From the NCBI RefSeq assembly GCF_000832065.1, contig NZ_JXQM01000001.1:467200-531199 (forward strand): a stretch of DNA of 64,000 nucleotides. The letters are read 5' to 3'. Numbering within the stretch: position 1 is the stretch's first letter; every line of letters begins with the position of its first letter. The notes beneath the pieces are model-generated. The model was given only the letters and a program-made list of their open reading frames with translations. It searched no databases and was not told the DNA's origin. Shown here piece after piece: positions 1 through 12,482 of this stretch. Source of the DNA: Nitrosospira sp. NpAV. Its GTDB lineage: Bacteria; Pseudomonadota; Gammaproteobacteria; Burkholderiales; Nitrosomonadaceae. A program made the translations under genes and the position numbers.

Positions 1-178
1 GTCTTCGGCGGACTGACCGGGCTCAAGCCTCCGGCCCAAATCAGGATATAATGGACTTACGCGTGGAGAATCACCGGTACCGAGACCGCAGACGTAGACC
101 CAAGACAAGGGGTCAAACAGAATATCGTAATAATACAATTTAAATTCTGCATTTAGATTATTAAATGCGCAAGTCTTT
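1..178. other. left edge, no gene assigned
   Basis: No coding region could be recognised. The first frame reads 16 codons from the edge to a TAA at 49-51, which could be the tail of a + strand gene that starts outside the window, but the piece is too short to identify. A TATAAT hexamer lies at 46-51 and the stretch from 120 to 178 is AT-rich. Confidence 0.4.
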
Positions 179-302
179 TTATCCTAAACCAGTCATGTTG
201 GACAGGGTGAAGTGCGCGGTTTTTGGGATGCAGAGGCAAGGCATGACAACATGGAATGACCGTTCCATTCCAAGATGTTGCGAACAACGCAGGTATATGC
301 CC
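179..302 (+). repeat. dispersed intergenic repeat, family A, copy 1
   Basis: This stretch is clearly related to 28866-28976 (inverted) and 36799-36931. The copies share a core GGTGAAGTGYGCGGTTTTTG, then a conserved GCAGAGGCAAGGC-like block and an end block ATGTTGCGAAYRACGCAG. The short open frames through it are not consistent between copies, so a noncoding dispersed repeat is more likely than a gene. Confidence 0.65.
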
Positions 303-426
303 CGGAAACGATACTATTCATCCATAGCGGCTTTACCCGGAGGATGAAAGTTAAATAATACGAAATATTGTTATTAATCATGATATTGATCTATTAAATG
401 AGCGGCCAACTACTGAATTTAGGCTC

Positions 427-930
427 ATGGCACTTCTGAAGATACTACAGTACCCGGATGAACGGCTGCATACCGTGGCGAGCCAAGTGCCGAAGGTTAC
501 TGACGAGACTCGTGCTCTGGTGAATGATATGGCGGAAACCATGTACTCCGCTCCGGGAATTGGACTGGCCGCGACCCAGGTTGACGTGCACCAGCGTGTC
601 ATCGTCATCGACGTCTCCGATACCCATAACCAGTTGCACGTATTGATCAACCCTGAAATTACCGCTCGCAGCGGTGAGTCCGACTACGAAGAAGGTTGTC
701 TGTCGGTACCTGGAATCTTCGGGAAAGTCGAGCGCGCGGAGCGGATCACAGTCGAGGCGTGGGATCGCGAGGGTAATCCGTTTGTGCTCGACGCCGATGG
801 CTTGCTGGCGGTATGCATTCAACACGAAATGGATCATTTGGTAGGTAAGGTATTTGTTGAATACTGGTCGCGGATGAAGCAATCACGTATTCAGACCAAG
901 TTCAAAAAGCAGCGACGCAAGGTAATGTGA
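427..930 (+). CDS. def: peptide deformylase
   Basis: Removes the N-formyl group from the initiator methionine of new proteins in the cytoplasm, using a bound metal (normally Fe2+). The 167-residue product has all three family motifs: GIGLAATQ (44-51), EGCLS (89-93, metal ligand Cys91) and HEMDH (133-137, two His ligands and the catalytic Glu). The length is normal for bacterial type 1 enzymes. The ATG at 427 gives the standard [11 protein letters not shown] start. fmt follows 268 bases downstream, the usual partner, since Fmt adds the formyl group that Def removes. Nothing recognisable lies in the 268-base gap, which suggests fmt may have its own promoter. Confidence 0.97.
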   Translation: MALLKILQYPDERLHTVASQVPKVTDETRALVNDMAETMYSAPGIGLAATQVDVHQRVIVIDVSDTHNQLHVLINPEITARSGESDYEEGCLSVPGIFGKVERAERITVEAWDREGNPFVLDADGLLAVCIQHEMDHLVGKVFVEYWSRMKQSRIQTKFKKQRRKVM

Positions 931-1198
931 GAGCCCGTTTCCAGGCCCGCTGGCACAGTAGTTGACCGCTGAATTGAGAAACCCTGCGTAGATCCAAGGC
1001 TATAAGAGCACGCTGTCTGGAAAATCGGGATAATCACGAAGTGTACGATTTGAGTCCTGGCTTGATTCACTACGCCAAGACACGTAACTCGCAGCGCGCG
1101 CTGACGAGATATTTTGTTCAGCGGTTTCTTGCAGTGGCGATCACGCCTTCTCTTTGTAAGGCTTGTTCATGTACGCTCCCGGTTAAACCGCACCTCAT

Positions 1199-2140
1199 AT
1201 GAAAATTATTTTTGCGGGCACTCCGCCATTTTCCGTCCCTGCGCTTGAAGCCCTGGCAAATGCCGGGCACGAGATTGCACTGGTGTTGACCCAGCCAGAC
1301 CGCCCTTCCGGACGGGGTATGAAACCCACCGCAAGCGCGATCAAATTACTTGCGCAGCAACGCAAACTTACGGTACTGCAGCCATACTCGCTTAAACAGC
1401 CGGAGTTGCATGCGCAGCTCGCCGCCATCAATGCAGATGTCATGATAGTTGTCGCTTATGGATTGATCCTTCCTTCAGCCATTTTGAGTATTCCTCGACT
1501 GGGTTGTCTTAATATCCACGCTTCCTTGCTGCCTCGCTGGCGGGGTGCGGCCCCGATCCAGCGGGCAATATTGGCGGGTGATCAGGAGACCGGGATCACT
1601 ATCATACAAATGGATCGCGGCCTAGATACAGGCGCAATCCTATTGCAACGAAGCGTCGCAATTGCACAGAATGATACCGCGCAGACTCTGCATGATAGGC
1701 TTGCCTTGCTGGGAGCAGTTTGTATTGTTGAAGCATTGGCGCATTTGTGTGGAAATATGCTTGCCGAAGCTCCCCAGGATGAAATTGCCGCGACATATGC
1801 ACCGAAACTGGAAAAAAAGGAAGCGGAAATTGACTGGCGATTAAGCGCGGAAAACATCAATCGGGTAGTGCGGGCGTTCAATCCTCGCCCCGGCGCTTAT
1901 TCGCAGGTATGTGGAAACTCTATGAAAATATGGCAGGCGAAGGTCGCCGTGGATGCCGCTGGCCAGCCGGGAGAAGTTGTTGCAACAGGACGCGACGGAA
2001 TCGTGGTCGCATGCGGCAAAGGGTCGCTTGTACTGGAAGTCTTGCAGAGATCTGATGGGAAAAAAATGGGTGCAGCAGAATTTCTGTCGGGGCATTCACT
2101 GCGGCCGGGCGATCTATTTGAACCTAAACGCGATAGCTGA
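1199..2140 (+). CDS. fmt: methionyl-tRNA formyltransferase
   Basis: Transfers a formyl group from 10-formyltetrahydrofolate to Met-tRNAfMet for translation initiation. The 313-residue length is standard. The N-terminal catalytic domain shows the start MKIIFAGTP, the catalytic Asn106 and His108 within LNIHASLLPRWRG, and Asp144 in MDRGLDTGAI; the C-terminal tRNA-binding domain begins near residue 205. The start is set by ATG 1199, directly preceding the canonical KIIFAGTP. It lies between def and rsmB in an arrangement common in proteobacteria. A dispersed repeat begins at its stop codon and fills the gap to rsmB. Confidence 0.97.
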   Translation: MKIIFAGTPPFSVPALEALANAGHEIALVLTQPDRPSGRGMKPTASAIKLLAQQRKLTVLQPYSLKQPELHAQLAAINADVMIVVAYGLILPSAILSIPRLGCLNIHASLLPRWRGAAPIQRAILAGDQETGITIIQMDRGLDTGAILLQRSVAIAQNDTAQTLHDRLALLGAVCIVEALAHLCGNMLAEAPQDEIAATYAPKLEKKEAEIDWRLSAENINRVVRAFNPRPGAYSQVCGNSMKIWQAKVAVDAAGQPGEVVATGRDGIVVACGKGSLVLEVLQRSDGKKMGAAEFLSGHSLRPGDLFEPKRDS

Positions 2141-2238
2141 TTACTCATTTCTCCGCTCGGGACCATGACCCATAATGATTTCTTGCCATACTTGAGCTTC
2201 ACCTGCCTGATGAGTCCGCTACAATTGCCGGATTTAGG
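2138..2238 (+). repeat. dispersed intergenic repeat, family B, copy 1 (upstream of rsmB)
   Basis: About 100 bases between fmt and rsmB align along their length with 12387-12482 (upstream of pyk), 6265-6355 (upstream of ntrX) and 28781-28858. Shared blocks are an opening GATT..CTCATTT, a CTCGG..CCATG block, a GAGTC block, and an end that in this copy and the pyk copy is 19 of 21 identical (GCTACAA.T.CCGGATTTAGG pattern), touching the start region of the following gene. Confidence 0.6.
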
Positions 2239-2250
2239 TTGAATGCCGGC

Positions 2251-3528
2251 ATGATTACCACTCAGCGTTTGGCTGCCGCAGCGGTGGGCAAAGTATTGGC
2301 CGGCGCGAGCCTGACAGAGGTATTGCAGGGAGTCTGGCGTGCCCACCTCGATCTTTCCGGTCAACAACGCGGCGCAATTCAGGATTTAAGCTATGGTGTG
2401 CTGCGTTTCTACGGCCAGCTCGACAGCGTGCTTGGCTTATTGCTGAACAAGCCATTGTGGAACCAGGATATACGTCATTTATTATTGGTCGGCCTGTATC
2501 AGCTGGCATATAGCAAAGCCTCCGCGCATGCGATCGTGGATCACGCCGTATCCGCTACTCATGTTGTAAGCGGCAATAAAGGTGCGCAAGGACTGGTCAA
2601 TGCGGTATTGCGCAACTTCGTACGACAACGCGCAAGTCTTCTCGAACGGGCGGCTGAAAGTGAGGTGGGACGGTATTCTCATTCACAGTGGTGGATAGAC
2701 AAACTCCACGCGCACTATCCGCAAAACTATCAGGCAATATTGGAGGCCGGTAATCGGCGCCCACCCATGACGCTGAGGGTCAACCGGCGCAAAATCAGCG
2801 TGGCGGAATACGAGAAACTTCTCAATCAAGCCGGCATGGATGCGCGACAATTATGGAATGGCGCGCTTGAGTTGGTGCAACCGGTCGCAGTTGATAGGCT
2901 GCCGGGATTTGCGCAAGGACTGGTCTCGGTCCAAGATGCCGGCGCCCAACTCGCCGCGCCATTGCTGGACGCACACAACGGCATGCGTGTTTTGGATGCT
3001 TGTGCCGCGCCCGGGGGCAAAAGCGCGCATTTGCTGGAATTGGCGAAAGTGGAATTAACCGCATTAGACAATGACAGCGTGCGAGTCGCTCGCATAGCAG
3101 AAAATCTATCTCGCCTGGAATTAGACATCCACCGCATCATTCGCGGGGACGCCGCGCACCCGGCGGAATGGTGGGATGGCAAGCCATTCGATCGCATTCT
3201 GGCCGATGTACCTTGCTCCGCCTCGGGCGTGGTGTGCCGCCACCCGGATATCAAATGGCTAAGGCGTGAAAGTGATCTCTCCCGGTTTGGCCAGAAGCAG
3301 GGCGAAATCCTGGATGCCTTGTGGCAGATCCTGATCAGAGATGGTAAATTGCTCTATGCCACCTGTTCGATATTTGCCGAAGAAAACAAGCTGCAGGTGG
3401 AGAAGTTTCTGCACCATCATTCAGATGCCCGTCTGTTGCCTCTGTCCCAGGTTGAAACAATCGATGGGCAACTGTTGCCGAATTCTCATCATGACGGTTT
3501 CTTTTATGCCTTGCTGCACAAAGTCTGA
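2251..3528 (+). CDS. rsmB: 16S rRNA (cytosine-967-C5) methyltransferase RsmB
   Basis: SAM-dependent methylation of C967 in 16S rRNA. The N-terminal third is the NusB-like RNA-binding domain (roughly residues 1-140). The C-terminal Rossmann domain shows the SAM motif DACAAPGGKSAH, the DVPCSASGVVCRHPD segment with the Cys that helps release the product, and YATCSIF carrying the nucleophilic Cys. The chosen ATG gives MITTQRLAAAAVGKVL, matching family N termini. A TTG at 2239 would add four residues and lies exactly where the ATG of pyk lies relative to the shared upstream repeat, so it remains possible. The end overlaps the next gene by 23 bases. Confidence 0.95.
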   Translation: MITTQRLAAAAVGKVLAGASLTEVLQGVWRAHLDLSGQQRGAIQDLSYGVLRFYGQLDSVLGLLLNKPLWNQDIRHLLLVGLYQLAYSKASAHAIVDHAVSATHVVSGNKGAQGLVNAVLRNFVRQRASLLERAAESEVGRYSHSQWWIDKLHAHYPQNYQAILEAGNRRPPMTLRVNRRKISVAEYEKLLNQAGMDARQLWNGALELVQPVAVDRLPGFAQGLVSVQDAGAQLAAPLLDAHNGMRVLDACAAPGGKSAHLLELAKVELTALDNDSVRVARIAENLSRLELDIHRIIRGDAAHPAEWWDGKPFDRILADVPCSASGVVCRHPDIKWLRRESDLSRFGQKQGEILDALWQILIRDGKLLYATCSIFAEENKLQVEKFLHHHSDARLLPLSQVETIDGQLLPNSHHDGFFYALLHKV

Positions 3529-4123
3529 TTCCTTCGCGCGCTTGTTGCAGGGAGCAGCGGCAATACTGCTGAGCCTGGTGTTGCCGCTGAGCACTGGTGC
3601 TCATGCGGAAGGCATACAGATAAAATCCATCGTGATAGACGCGGCAGACGAAGGTTATCAGTTTGACGCTGATTTCGAGATCGCGCTTAACCCCAAGCTG
3701 GAACGCGCACTTGAGAAAGGCATTGTGCTTTACTTCGTCACCGAACTCAATCTGATGAATTTCCGATGGTACTGGCTGGATGAAAGAGTTGCACAGAGCA
3801 GGGTACGTGAGGGCTTGAGCTATTACGCGCTGACCCGTCAGTACCGTCTGAGTCGCGGAACATTGTCACAGAATTTCAACACCCTTAAGGAAGCGTTACA
3901 AGCGCTAAGTCGCGTGCGCGATCGTCCCCTTATCGCAAGCTCCGAGCTAAAGCCGGATATGGAATATACAGTGGAATTGCGGATGCGACTTGATATATCG
4001 GCATTACCTAAGCCTTTCCAAGTGGAAACACTTGGCTCCAGGGAGTGGGATTTCAGCACCGGCACCCTACGGTGGAGCACAAGGTTACCATTACCCAAGT
4101 TCCAAGATGGTACTCGGCCGTGA
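3506..4123 (+). CDS. secreted DUF4390 protein
   Basis: A 205-residue protein of unknown function, recognised by its place and sequence as the DUF4390 family that sits between rsmB and ntrY in many betaproteobacteria. The start at ATG 3506 gives an N-terminal signal sequence: basic head, hydrophobic AAAILLSLVLPLS, and an AHA-type cleavage site near residue 34. The mature part is predicted soluble and periplasmic. It overlaps the end of rsmB by 23 bases, and its TGA stop overlaps the GTG start of the sensor kinase (GTGA), so the three are translationally coupled. A link to envelope sensing by NtrY is only inferred from this coupling. Confidence 0.8.
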   Translation: MPCCTKSDSFARLLQGAAAILLSLVLPLSTGAHAEGIQIKSIVIDAADEGYQFDADFEIALNPKLERALEKGIVLYFVTELNLMNFRWYWLDERVAQSRVREGLSYYALTRQYRLSRGTLSQNFNTLKEALQALSRVRDRPLIASSELKPDMEYTVELRMRLDISALPKPFQVETLGSREWDFSTGTLRWSTRLPLPKFQDGTRP

Positions 4124-6267
4124 AATATGTCATCATCATCGGAGTGAGCCTCGGTGCCGTCATGTTATTTCTGCTCGCCACCGCGGGGGCCGACACAGGA
4201 CTCTTTGAGCGAAAGTATAGACTTCTGATCCGGATCAACGTCGGCTTCGTGCTGTTTCTCATGGCAGTGGTGGGATATTTGCTATGGAGACTCAAACACA
4301 GGCTCAAGGCTGGCGTCTTCGGTTCCAGGCTGGCGCTGCGCCTGTTGCTGATCTTTTCCCTGATGGCGATCCTGCCGGGTGCGCTGGTATATGGCGTCTC
4401 GGTGCAGTTTCTCGGGAAAAGCATCGAATCCTGGTTCGATGTCAAGGTGGATCGGGCGCTCGAAGGGGGATTGAATCTGGGGCGCACCATCCTTGACAAT
4501 CTACTGGTGGAACTACGCAATAAAGCTAAAGCCGCCGCACTTACGCTGTCCGAAGAATCTGCCTCACCGCTCCCGGCGCTGGATCAATTGCTGAATCAAT
4601 CGCAGATACAGGAAGCCGCATTGTTTGATCAGAACGGCGAAATAATCGTATTTGCCGGCTTACATGACAAAGGGTTATTCCCGGAAACATTGAGTACGGC
4701 AGTAATGCGGCAGGTAAGAACAGAAAATGTCTACAGCACGGTTGAATCGATTCCTGATAAAGGCTTGTATTTGAGAGTAGTGATGCCTATCCATGGAACC
4801 GGCACGCAAGGAGATGCATGGGTATTGCAATTATTGCAACCGGTACCGAAACAGCTAACCGAAGATGCGGAAATAGTGCAGGCGGCATATCGCGATTATC
4901 AGGAATTGTTGCTCTCGCGCGAAGGCCTGAAGGGGCTGTATGGGGTGACGCTCACACTCGCGCTCCTGCTTTCGCTTTTTTCCGCACTAGCAGCGGCGTT
5001 CCTCATCAGTGAGCGGTTGAGCGCGCCGCTGGGCATGCTGGCCGAAGGTACCCGGGCTGTGGCGCAAGGCGATTTCAGCAGACGTCATCCAGTTCAAAGC
5101 CGGGATGAACTGGGCGTGTTGACTGAATCATTCAACCTCATGACCCAGCAACTGGAGGAAGCTCGCGTGACCGCTGAACGCAATCAGCAGGAAGTGGAAA
5201 GCGCCCGGGCTTATCTGGAAAATATATTGGCCAACCTCTCATCGGGCGTTTTGGTATTCGACGAAAACTTGCGCATGCGTACTGCCAATCTTAGCGCGGA
5301 GCAAATTCTGAAGGTTCCGCTGATGAGTCTTCAGGGATTAACCATTGAAGAATGTGCGGCGCGCGAACCTCAACTTAACTCTTTCAAGGCAGAAATTCTT
5401 GAAGGATTTCATTCAGGGAAAAGAGGCGAATGGCAGTGTCAGGTAGAGCGCCTAAGGGACCGTGCCAGCCAGGTATTGCTGCTTCGCGGGACACGCCTGC
5501 CGGACGTATCAGGCGGCGGAGGTGTGGTGGTATTTGATGACATTACCAGTTTATTGCAGGCTCAGCGTACCGCCGCGTGGGGCGAGGTGGCGCGGCGCCT
5601 GGCCCACGAGATCAAGAATCCGCTCACACCGATACAGCTGTCCGCAGAACGTATGCAGCACAAGCTCGCGGAGAAATTAGGTACGCAGGATGCACATATT
5701 TTGCAGCGCTCCACCGAAACTATCGTCAATCAGGTCGAGGCGCTTAAGAAGATGGTCAATGAATTCAGCGAATATGCGCGGGCGCCTGAACTGGAATTCC
5801 ATGAACTGGATTTCAACGGTCTGGTGCGGGAAGTGCTCGCATTGTATGAGGCTGCAAGCATAGCGGCGCCTGGAAATCCGCAACCGCACATTTATTTGAC
5901 TCTGGCGTCAGATCTGCCGGCCGTAAGGGGTGATTCCGCACGGTTACGCCAGGTTATTCACAATCTCCTGCAAAATGCTCAAGATACACTGATAGGTGTC
6001 CCCGAACCCGCAATCACGGTGCGAACCGAAATTGCACCCGGTGGAGTACAGTTTAGCGTAAGTGATAACGGTGCGGGATTCCCGGAACAAGTCAGGGCTC
6101 GCGTATTCGAGCCGTACGTGACCACCAAATCCAGGGGCACGGGACTCGGACTACCCATTGTAAAAAAAATAGTCGAAGAACACAGCGGAACGATCCAAAT
6201 AGAGAATATCCAGCCTCACGGCGCGCGAGTTTCAATTACCCTTCCGGTTAGGCAAGGGAACAATTGA
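4120..6267 (+). CDS. ntrY: NtrY-like membrane sensor histidine kinase
   Basis: Membrane sensor kinase of the NtrY type, expected to phosphorylate the regulator encoded next. The GTG at 4120 overlaps the previous stop and gives a 715-residue product; the frame is open 25 codons further upstream but that would run inside DUF4390. Visible order: three N-terminal membrane segments (to about residue 110), an extracytoplasmic region, a fourth segment near residue 300, a HAMP linker (RLSAPLGMLAEGTRAVAQGD), a PAS-like region, the phosphoacceptor His box AHEIKNPLTPIQLSAER, and the ATP-binding domain with DNGAGFP and GTGLGLPIVKKIVEEH. All kinase motifs look intact. Signal unknown; NtrY homologues are linked to nitrogen or redox control. 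Confidence 0.9.
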   Translation: MKYVIIIGVSLGAVMLFLLATAGADTGLFERKYRLLIRINVGFVLFLMAVVGYLLWRLKHRLKAGVFGSRLALRLLLIFSLMAILPGALVYGVSVQFLGKSIESWFDVKVDRALEGGLNLGRTILDNLLVELRNKAKAAALTLSEESASPLPALDQLLNQSQIQEAALFDQNGEIIVFAGLHDKGLFPETLSTAVMRQVRTENVYSTVESIPDKGLYLRVVMPIHGTGTQGDAWVLQLLQPVPKQLTEDAEIVQAAYRDYQELLLSREGLKGLYGVTLTLALLLSLFSALAAAFLISERLSAPLGMLAEGTRAVAQGDFSRRHPVQSRDELGVLTESFNLMTQQLEEARVTAERNQQEVESARAYLENILANLSSGVLVFDENLRMRTANLSAEQILKVPLMSLQGLTIEECAAREPQLNSFKAEILEGFHSGKRGEWQCQVERLRDRASQVLLLRGTRLPDVSGGGGVVVFDDITSLLQAQRTAAWGEVARRLAHEIKNPLTPIQLSAERMQHKLAEKLGTQDAHILQRSTETIVNQVEALKKMVNEFSEYARAPELEFHELDFNGLVREVLALYEAASIAAPGNPQPHIYLTLASDLPAVRGDSARLRQVIHNLLQNAQDTLIGVPEPAITVRTEIAPGGVQFSVSDNGAGFPEQVRARVFEPYVTTKSRGTGLGLPIVKKIVEEHSGTIQIENIQPHGARVSITLPVRQGNN

Positions 6268-6355
6268 TTGCTCGTTTCTTCAGCCGGAGGCTATGATTTA
6301 TAAATATTTTTTATCCAACTTAATCTTCATATTTTTGATGAATTCGCTACCAGGC
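6265..6355 (+). repeat. dispersed intergenic repeat, family B, copy 2 (upstream of ntrX)
   Basis: The sequence after the ntrY stop follows the same block order as the copies at 2138 and 12387: GATTGCTCGTTTCTTC, a CCGGAGGCTATGA block, an ATTTTTTAT stretch, then GATGAATTCGCTAC and GGCGGAT. It is more diverged than the rsmB/pyk pair. It ends about 40 bases before the ntrX start. Confidence 0.45.
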
Positions 6356-6394
6356 GGATCGCACTCAATCCAACTAAGGATTTTAGATTGAATT

Positions 6395-7645
6395 ATGAGC
6401 AACAATACAATACTTGTCGTTGATGACGAAATCGGTATACGTGAGTTATTGTCCGAAATCTTGCGGGATGAAGGCTATCAAGTAGCCCTTGCAGAAAATG
6501 CGGGACAAGCACGCAACTGGCGCAAGCAAACGCGGCCCGATCTGGTACTGCTGGATATCTGGATGCCGGATACCGACGGCATCACGTTGCTGAAGGAATG
6601 GGCAAGTGGCGGATTGCTCACCATGCCGGTGGTAATGATGTCAGGACATGGCACCATAGACACGGCGGTAGAGGCAACCCGGATGGGGGCATCCGGTTAT
6701 TTGGAGAAACCGGTGCCGCTGCAAAAGCTATTGAGCACGGTAGGGCGCGCGCTGCGTGGCGGACAAGGCAACCTTCCCACGATACTTCCGCTTGCTACCC
6801 TGGGCAGGGGGCCATTGATCGCCGACCTGAAGAAAAGGCTGGAACAGGTAGCCAACCTTAGAACGCCGCTATTGCTCACCGGCGAACCAGGAACCGGTGC
6901 GGATTTGTGCGCACGATTTCTACATCGCCCAAACACCCCCTGGGTGGAGCCGGATACCCTCACGGCGCTTGCGAACGCCCCATTTGATCTGCTTGAACGC
7001 GCAAAAGGCGGTTTGTTGTTTCTCAAGGAGATTGGAGATCTCAACAGATTGGCACAAAAAGGTCTGCTGCTGCTGCTGGGCAAACTGGAAAAGTACAGCG
7101 TGCGGTTAGTGTGCGCCACATCGATGCCGTTGGCGGGGTTAACTGCGCAGGGCGCCTATGACCAGAAATTATATGAAATTTTGAGTGGCCTTTGCATCAA
7201 CGTTCCCGCACTGAGAGAACATCGGGAAGACATTCCCGAACTGGCCAACCAGATTCTCTCGCGCTGTATTGAATCAGGCGAAGTACCCCTGCGGCAATTT
7301 AGTACCGCCGCACTCAACGGCCTGCGAAATTACGACTGGCCCGGCAATCTTGCGCAGCTCACCGGCGCGGTGCACTCTCTGGCCCTCACATGCGCTGACG
7401 ACGAAATATCGGCGGATGATGTAAAACAGATACTGATTTCTTCATCTCCCGCCCAAGCGGTAGCGGGTGTTCCGCTTAATATTCCATTACGCGAGGCACG
7501 CGATATGTTTGAGAAAATTTATTTTGAACAGCTCATTGATCAGGAAAGCGGCAATATGACTCGGGTGGCGGAGAGAGCGGGGCTGGAACGCACTCATCTT
7601 TACCGCAAGCTCAAACTCCTGGGGATCAAGCTGCGCAATCACTGA
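6395..7645 (+). CDS. ntrX: NtrX-like response regulator with degenerate AAA+ domain
   Basis: Response regulator paired with the NtrY-like kinase. The receiver (1-120) is intact, with phosphoacceptor Asp54 in LLDIWMPD and Lys105. The middle is homologous to sigma-54 activator ATPases but broken as an enzyme: the Walker A segment reads GEPGTGAD (163-170) with Ala169 in place of the essential Lys; the Walker B position reads GGLLFLKEIGDL with Lys211 where an Asp is expected; and no GAFTGA loop for sigma-54 contact is present. The C terminus has an intact Fis-type helix-turn-helix (NMTRVAERAGLERTHLYRKL). At 416 residues it is shorter than usual. It probably acts as a DNA-binding switch without sigma-54 remodelling (inference). 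Confidence 0.85.
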   Translation: MSNNTILVVDDEIGIRELLSEILRDEGYQVALAENAGQARNWRKQTRPDLVLLDIWMPDTDGITLLKEWASGGLLTMPVVMMSGHGTIDTAVEATRMGASGYLEKPVPLQKLLSTVGRALRGGQGNLPTILPLATLGRGPLIADLKKRLEQVANLRTPLLLTGEPGTGADLCARFLHRPNTPWVEPDTLTALANAPFDLLERAKGGLLFLKEIGDLNRLAQKGLLLLLGKLEKYSVRLVCATSMPLAGLTAQGAYDQKLYEILSGLCINVPALREHREDIPELANQILSRCIESGEVPLRQFSTAALNGLRNYDWPGNLAQLTGAVHSLALTCADDEISADDVKQILISSSPAQAVAGVPLNIPLREARDMFEKIYFEQLIDQESGNMTRVAERAGLERTHLYRKLKLLGIKLRNH

Positions 7646-7907
7646 AAAATTATTCTGTTTACCCCCCTCATTTACCGGAATCATCCAGATTAACGGATAT
7701 GCGGTCAGAGCAATAGCGCGTAGCAGCCACTCACCCCTAGCGCTTTTAGGTTTACTGCCCACCCATTTGGAATCCGGCATTAGCGTCAACGGTTGTCTGA
7801 CATCGTATCTTAAGCGATAATAACGGTTTTGCCGACCTACGCCGCTGCCCGGGTTAGGGGGTAGTTTTTTATTGCCATATATCTATTGAACGAGGGAGTT
7901 TGTGTCC

Positions 7908-10998
<3,091 letters not shown>

Positions 10999-11133
10999 TT
11001 ATTGTGACGTGTCTGGAATCGGCGGAATATAAAAAATTCGCCCGATCCTCTTTCCATCTTCCACTTTCATTTCGACCAGGCATAAGGAATTGCGCGCAAG
11101 CCGTCCTTATGCCGCACAAATTTGGAGCTTCCC

Positions 11134-12312
11134 GTGTCTGTCATCAAAGTCATCGACCTCGATCTTAAAGGCAAGCGTGTATTCATTCGCGCCGATCTGA
11201 ATGTACCTGTTAAAGACGGCAAGGTTACATCCGATGCGCGTATTACCGCTTCCATGGCCACCATCAATCACTGTCTGAAACAAGGGGCCAGGGTCATGGT
11301 GACTTCGCATCTGGGCCGCCCCGAAGAAGGCGTGTGGTCCGAGGAGAATTCACTCAAGCCGGTTGCCGATAATATCGCGGTCCGTCTGGGAAAACCCATA
11401 CGCCTGATCAAGGATTGGGTAGATAGCGGATTTGAGGTCGCAGAAGGGGAGTTGGTCGTTCTGGAAAACTGCCGTATCAACAAAGGCGAAAAGAAGAATG
11501 TTGATGAAACCGCGCAAAAATATGCCAGGTTGTGCGATGTATTTGTGATGGATGCCTTCGGCACAGCGCATCGCGCTGAGGCCTCGACCCATGGTATTGC
11601 CAAGTATGCCCCGGTTGCTTGCGCCGGTATTTTGCTGACGGAAGAACTGGAGGCACTGACCAAAGCGCTACTGAATCCGGCGCGTCCCATGGTCGCCATC
11701 GTTGGAGGCTCGAAAGTTTCGACCAAGCTTACCGTGCTTGAGTCTCTCTCTGAGAAAGTGGATCAGATGGTGGTTGGCGGCGGCATCGCCAATACCTTCC
11801 TCAAAGCTGCCGGCAAGAATACCGGAAAATCCTTGTGCGAAGACGACCTGGTTCCAACCGCGAAGACGTTGATGGATAAGATGGCGAAACGCCAGGCGTC
11901 CATTCCTATCGCGGTGGATGTCGTGGTGGGAAAAAAATTCGATGCCAACGAACCCGCAATATTGAAAGACGCCGATTCGGTCGCCGATGATGAGATGATC
12001 TTCGATATTGGTCCAAAGAGCGCCCAAGAATTGGCGGATATCATCATGAAAGCCGGCACCGTGGTATGGAATGGCCCTGTTGGCGTATTCGAATTTGATC
12101 AGTTCGGCTCCGGTACCAGAACCATCGCCATGGCAATTGCCGATACCAAGGCATTCACCCTGGCGGGTGGGGGCGATACCATCGCCGCGATCCAAAAATA
12201 CGGTATCTATGACAAGATATCGTACATTTCCACCGCGGGCGGCGCCTTCCTGGAATTTCTGGAAGGCAAGAAACTGCCTGCCGTGGAAATACTCGAGCAG
12301 CGTGCACGCTGA
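11134..12312 (+). CDS. pgk: phosphoglycerate kinase
   Basis: ATP-dependent phosphoryl exchange between 3-phosphoglycerate and 1,3-bisphosphoglycerate. GTG 11134 gives the canonical start [26 protein letters not shown] and has GGAG six bases upstream; the longer frame from TTG 11122 would place that ribosome site inside the gene. The 392-residue product shows the substrate loop RADLNVP, the HLGRPEEG basic patch, the hinge around [14 protein letters not shown], and the nucleotide-binding GGGDT near the C terminus. Third gene of the carbon block. Confidence 0.97.
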   Translation: MSVIKVIDLDLKGKRVFIRADLNVPVKDGKVTSDARITASMATINHCLKQGARVMVTSHLGRPEEGVWSEENSLKPVADNIAVRLGKPIRLIKDWVDSGFEVAEGELVVLENCRINKGEKKNVDETAQKYARLCDVFVMDAFGTAHRAEASTHGIAKYAPVACAGILLTEELEALTKALLNPARPMVAIVGGSKVSTKLTVLESLSEKVDQMVVGGGIANTFLKAAGKNTGKSLCEDDLVPTAKTLMDKMAKRQASIPIAVDVVVGKKFDANEPAILKDADSVADDEMIFDIGPKSAQELADIIMKAGTVVWNGPVGVFEFDQFGSGTRTIAMAIADTKAFTLAGGGDTIAAIQKYGIYDKISYISTAGGAFLEFLEGKKLPAVEILEQRAR

Positions 12313-12386
12313 TTTTGTCCGGGTAAAACCGATGCGCAGCACCTATCCGGAAATGCTCCTGGAGCAGGTAGGCGGCACTTGTTCTT

Positions 12387-12482
12387 GATTCATTTTTAAG
12401 CTCGGCGCCATGGTCGACAAAGATTTTTTATATTGTGTAGCCTTTACTCTTGAGTCAGTTTGCTACAACTACCGGATTTAGG
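12387..12482 (+). repeat. dispersed intergenic repeat, family B, copy 3 (upstream of pyk)
   Basis: The sequence runs from GATTCATTTTTAAGCTCGG through a CCATGGTCGACAAAGATTTT block to a GAGTC block and an end that differs from the rsmB copy at only two of 21 positions, stopping exactly at the pyk ATG. It therefore provides the whole proximal leader of pyk, including a TACAAC hexamer that could serve as a -10 element. Confidence 0.6.

Noticed and set aside
165..347. 60-codon open frame upstream of def
   Set aside because: It spans dispersed repeat family A; the other copies do not keep the frame, so it is not treated as a gene.
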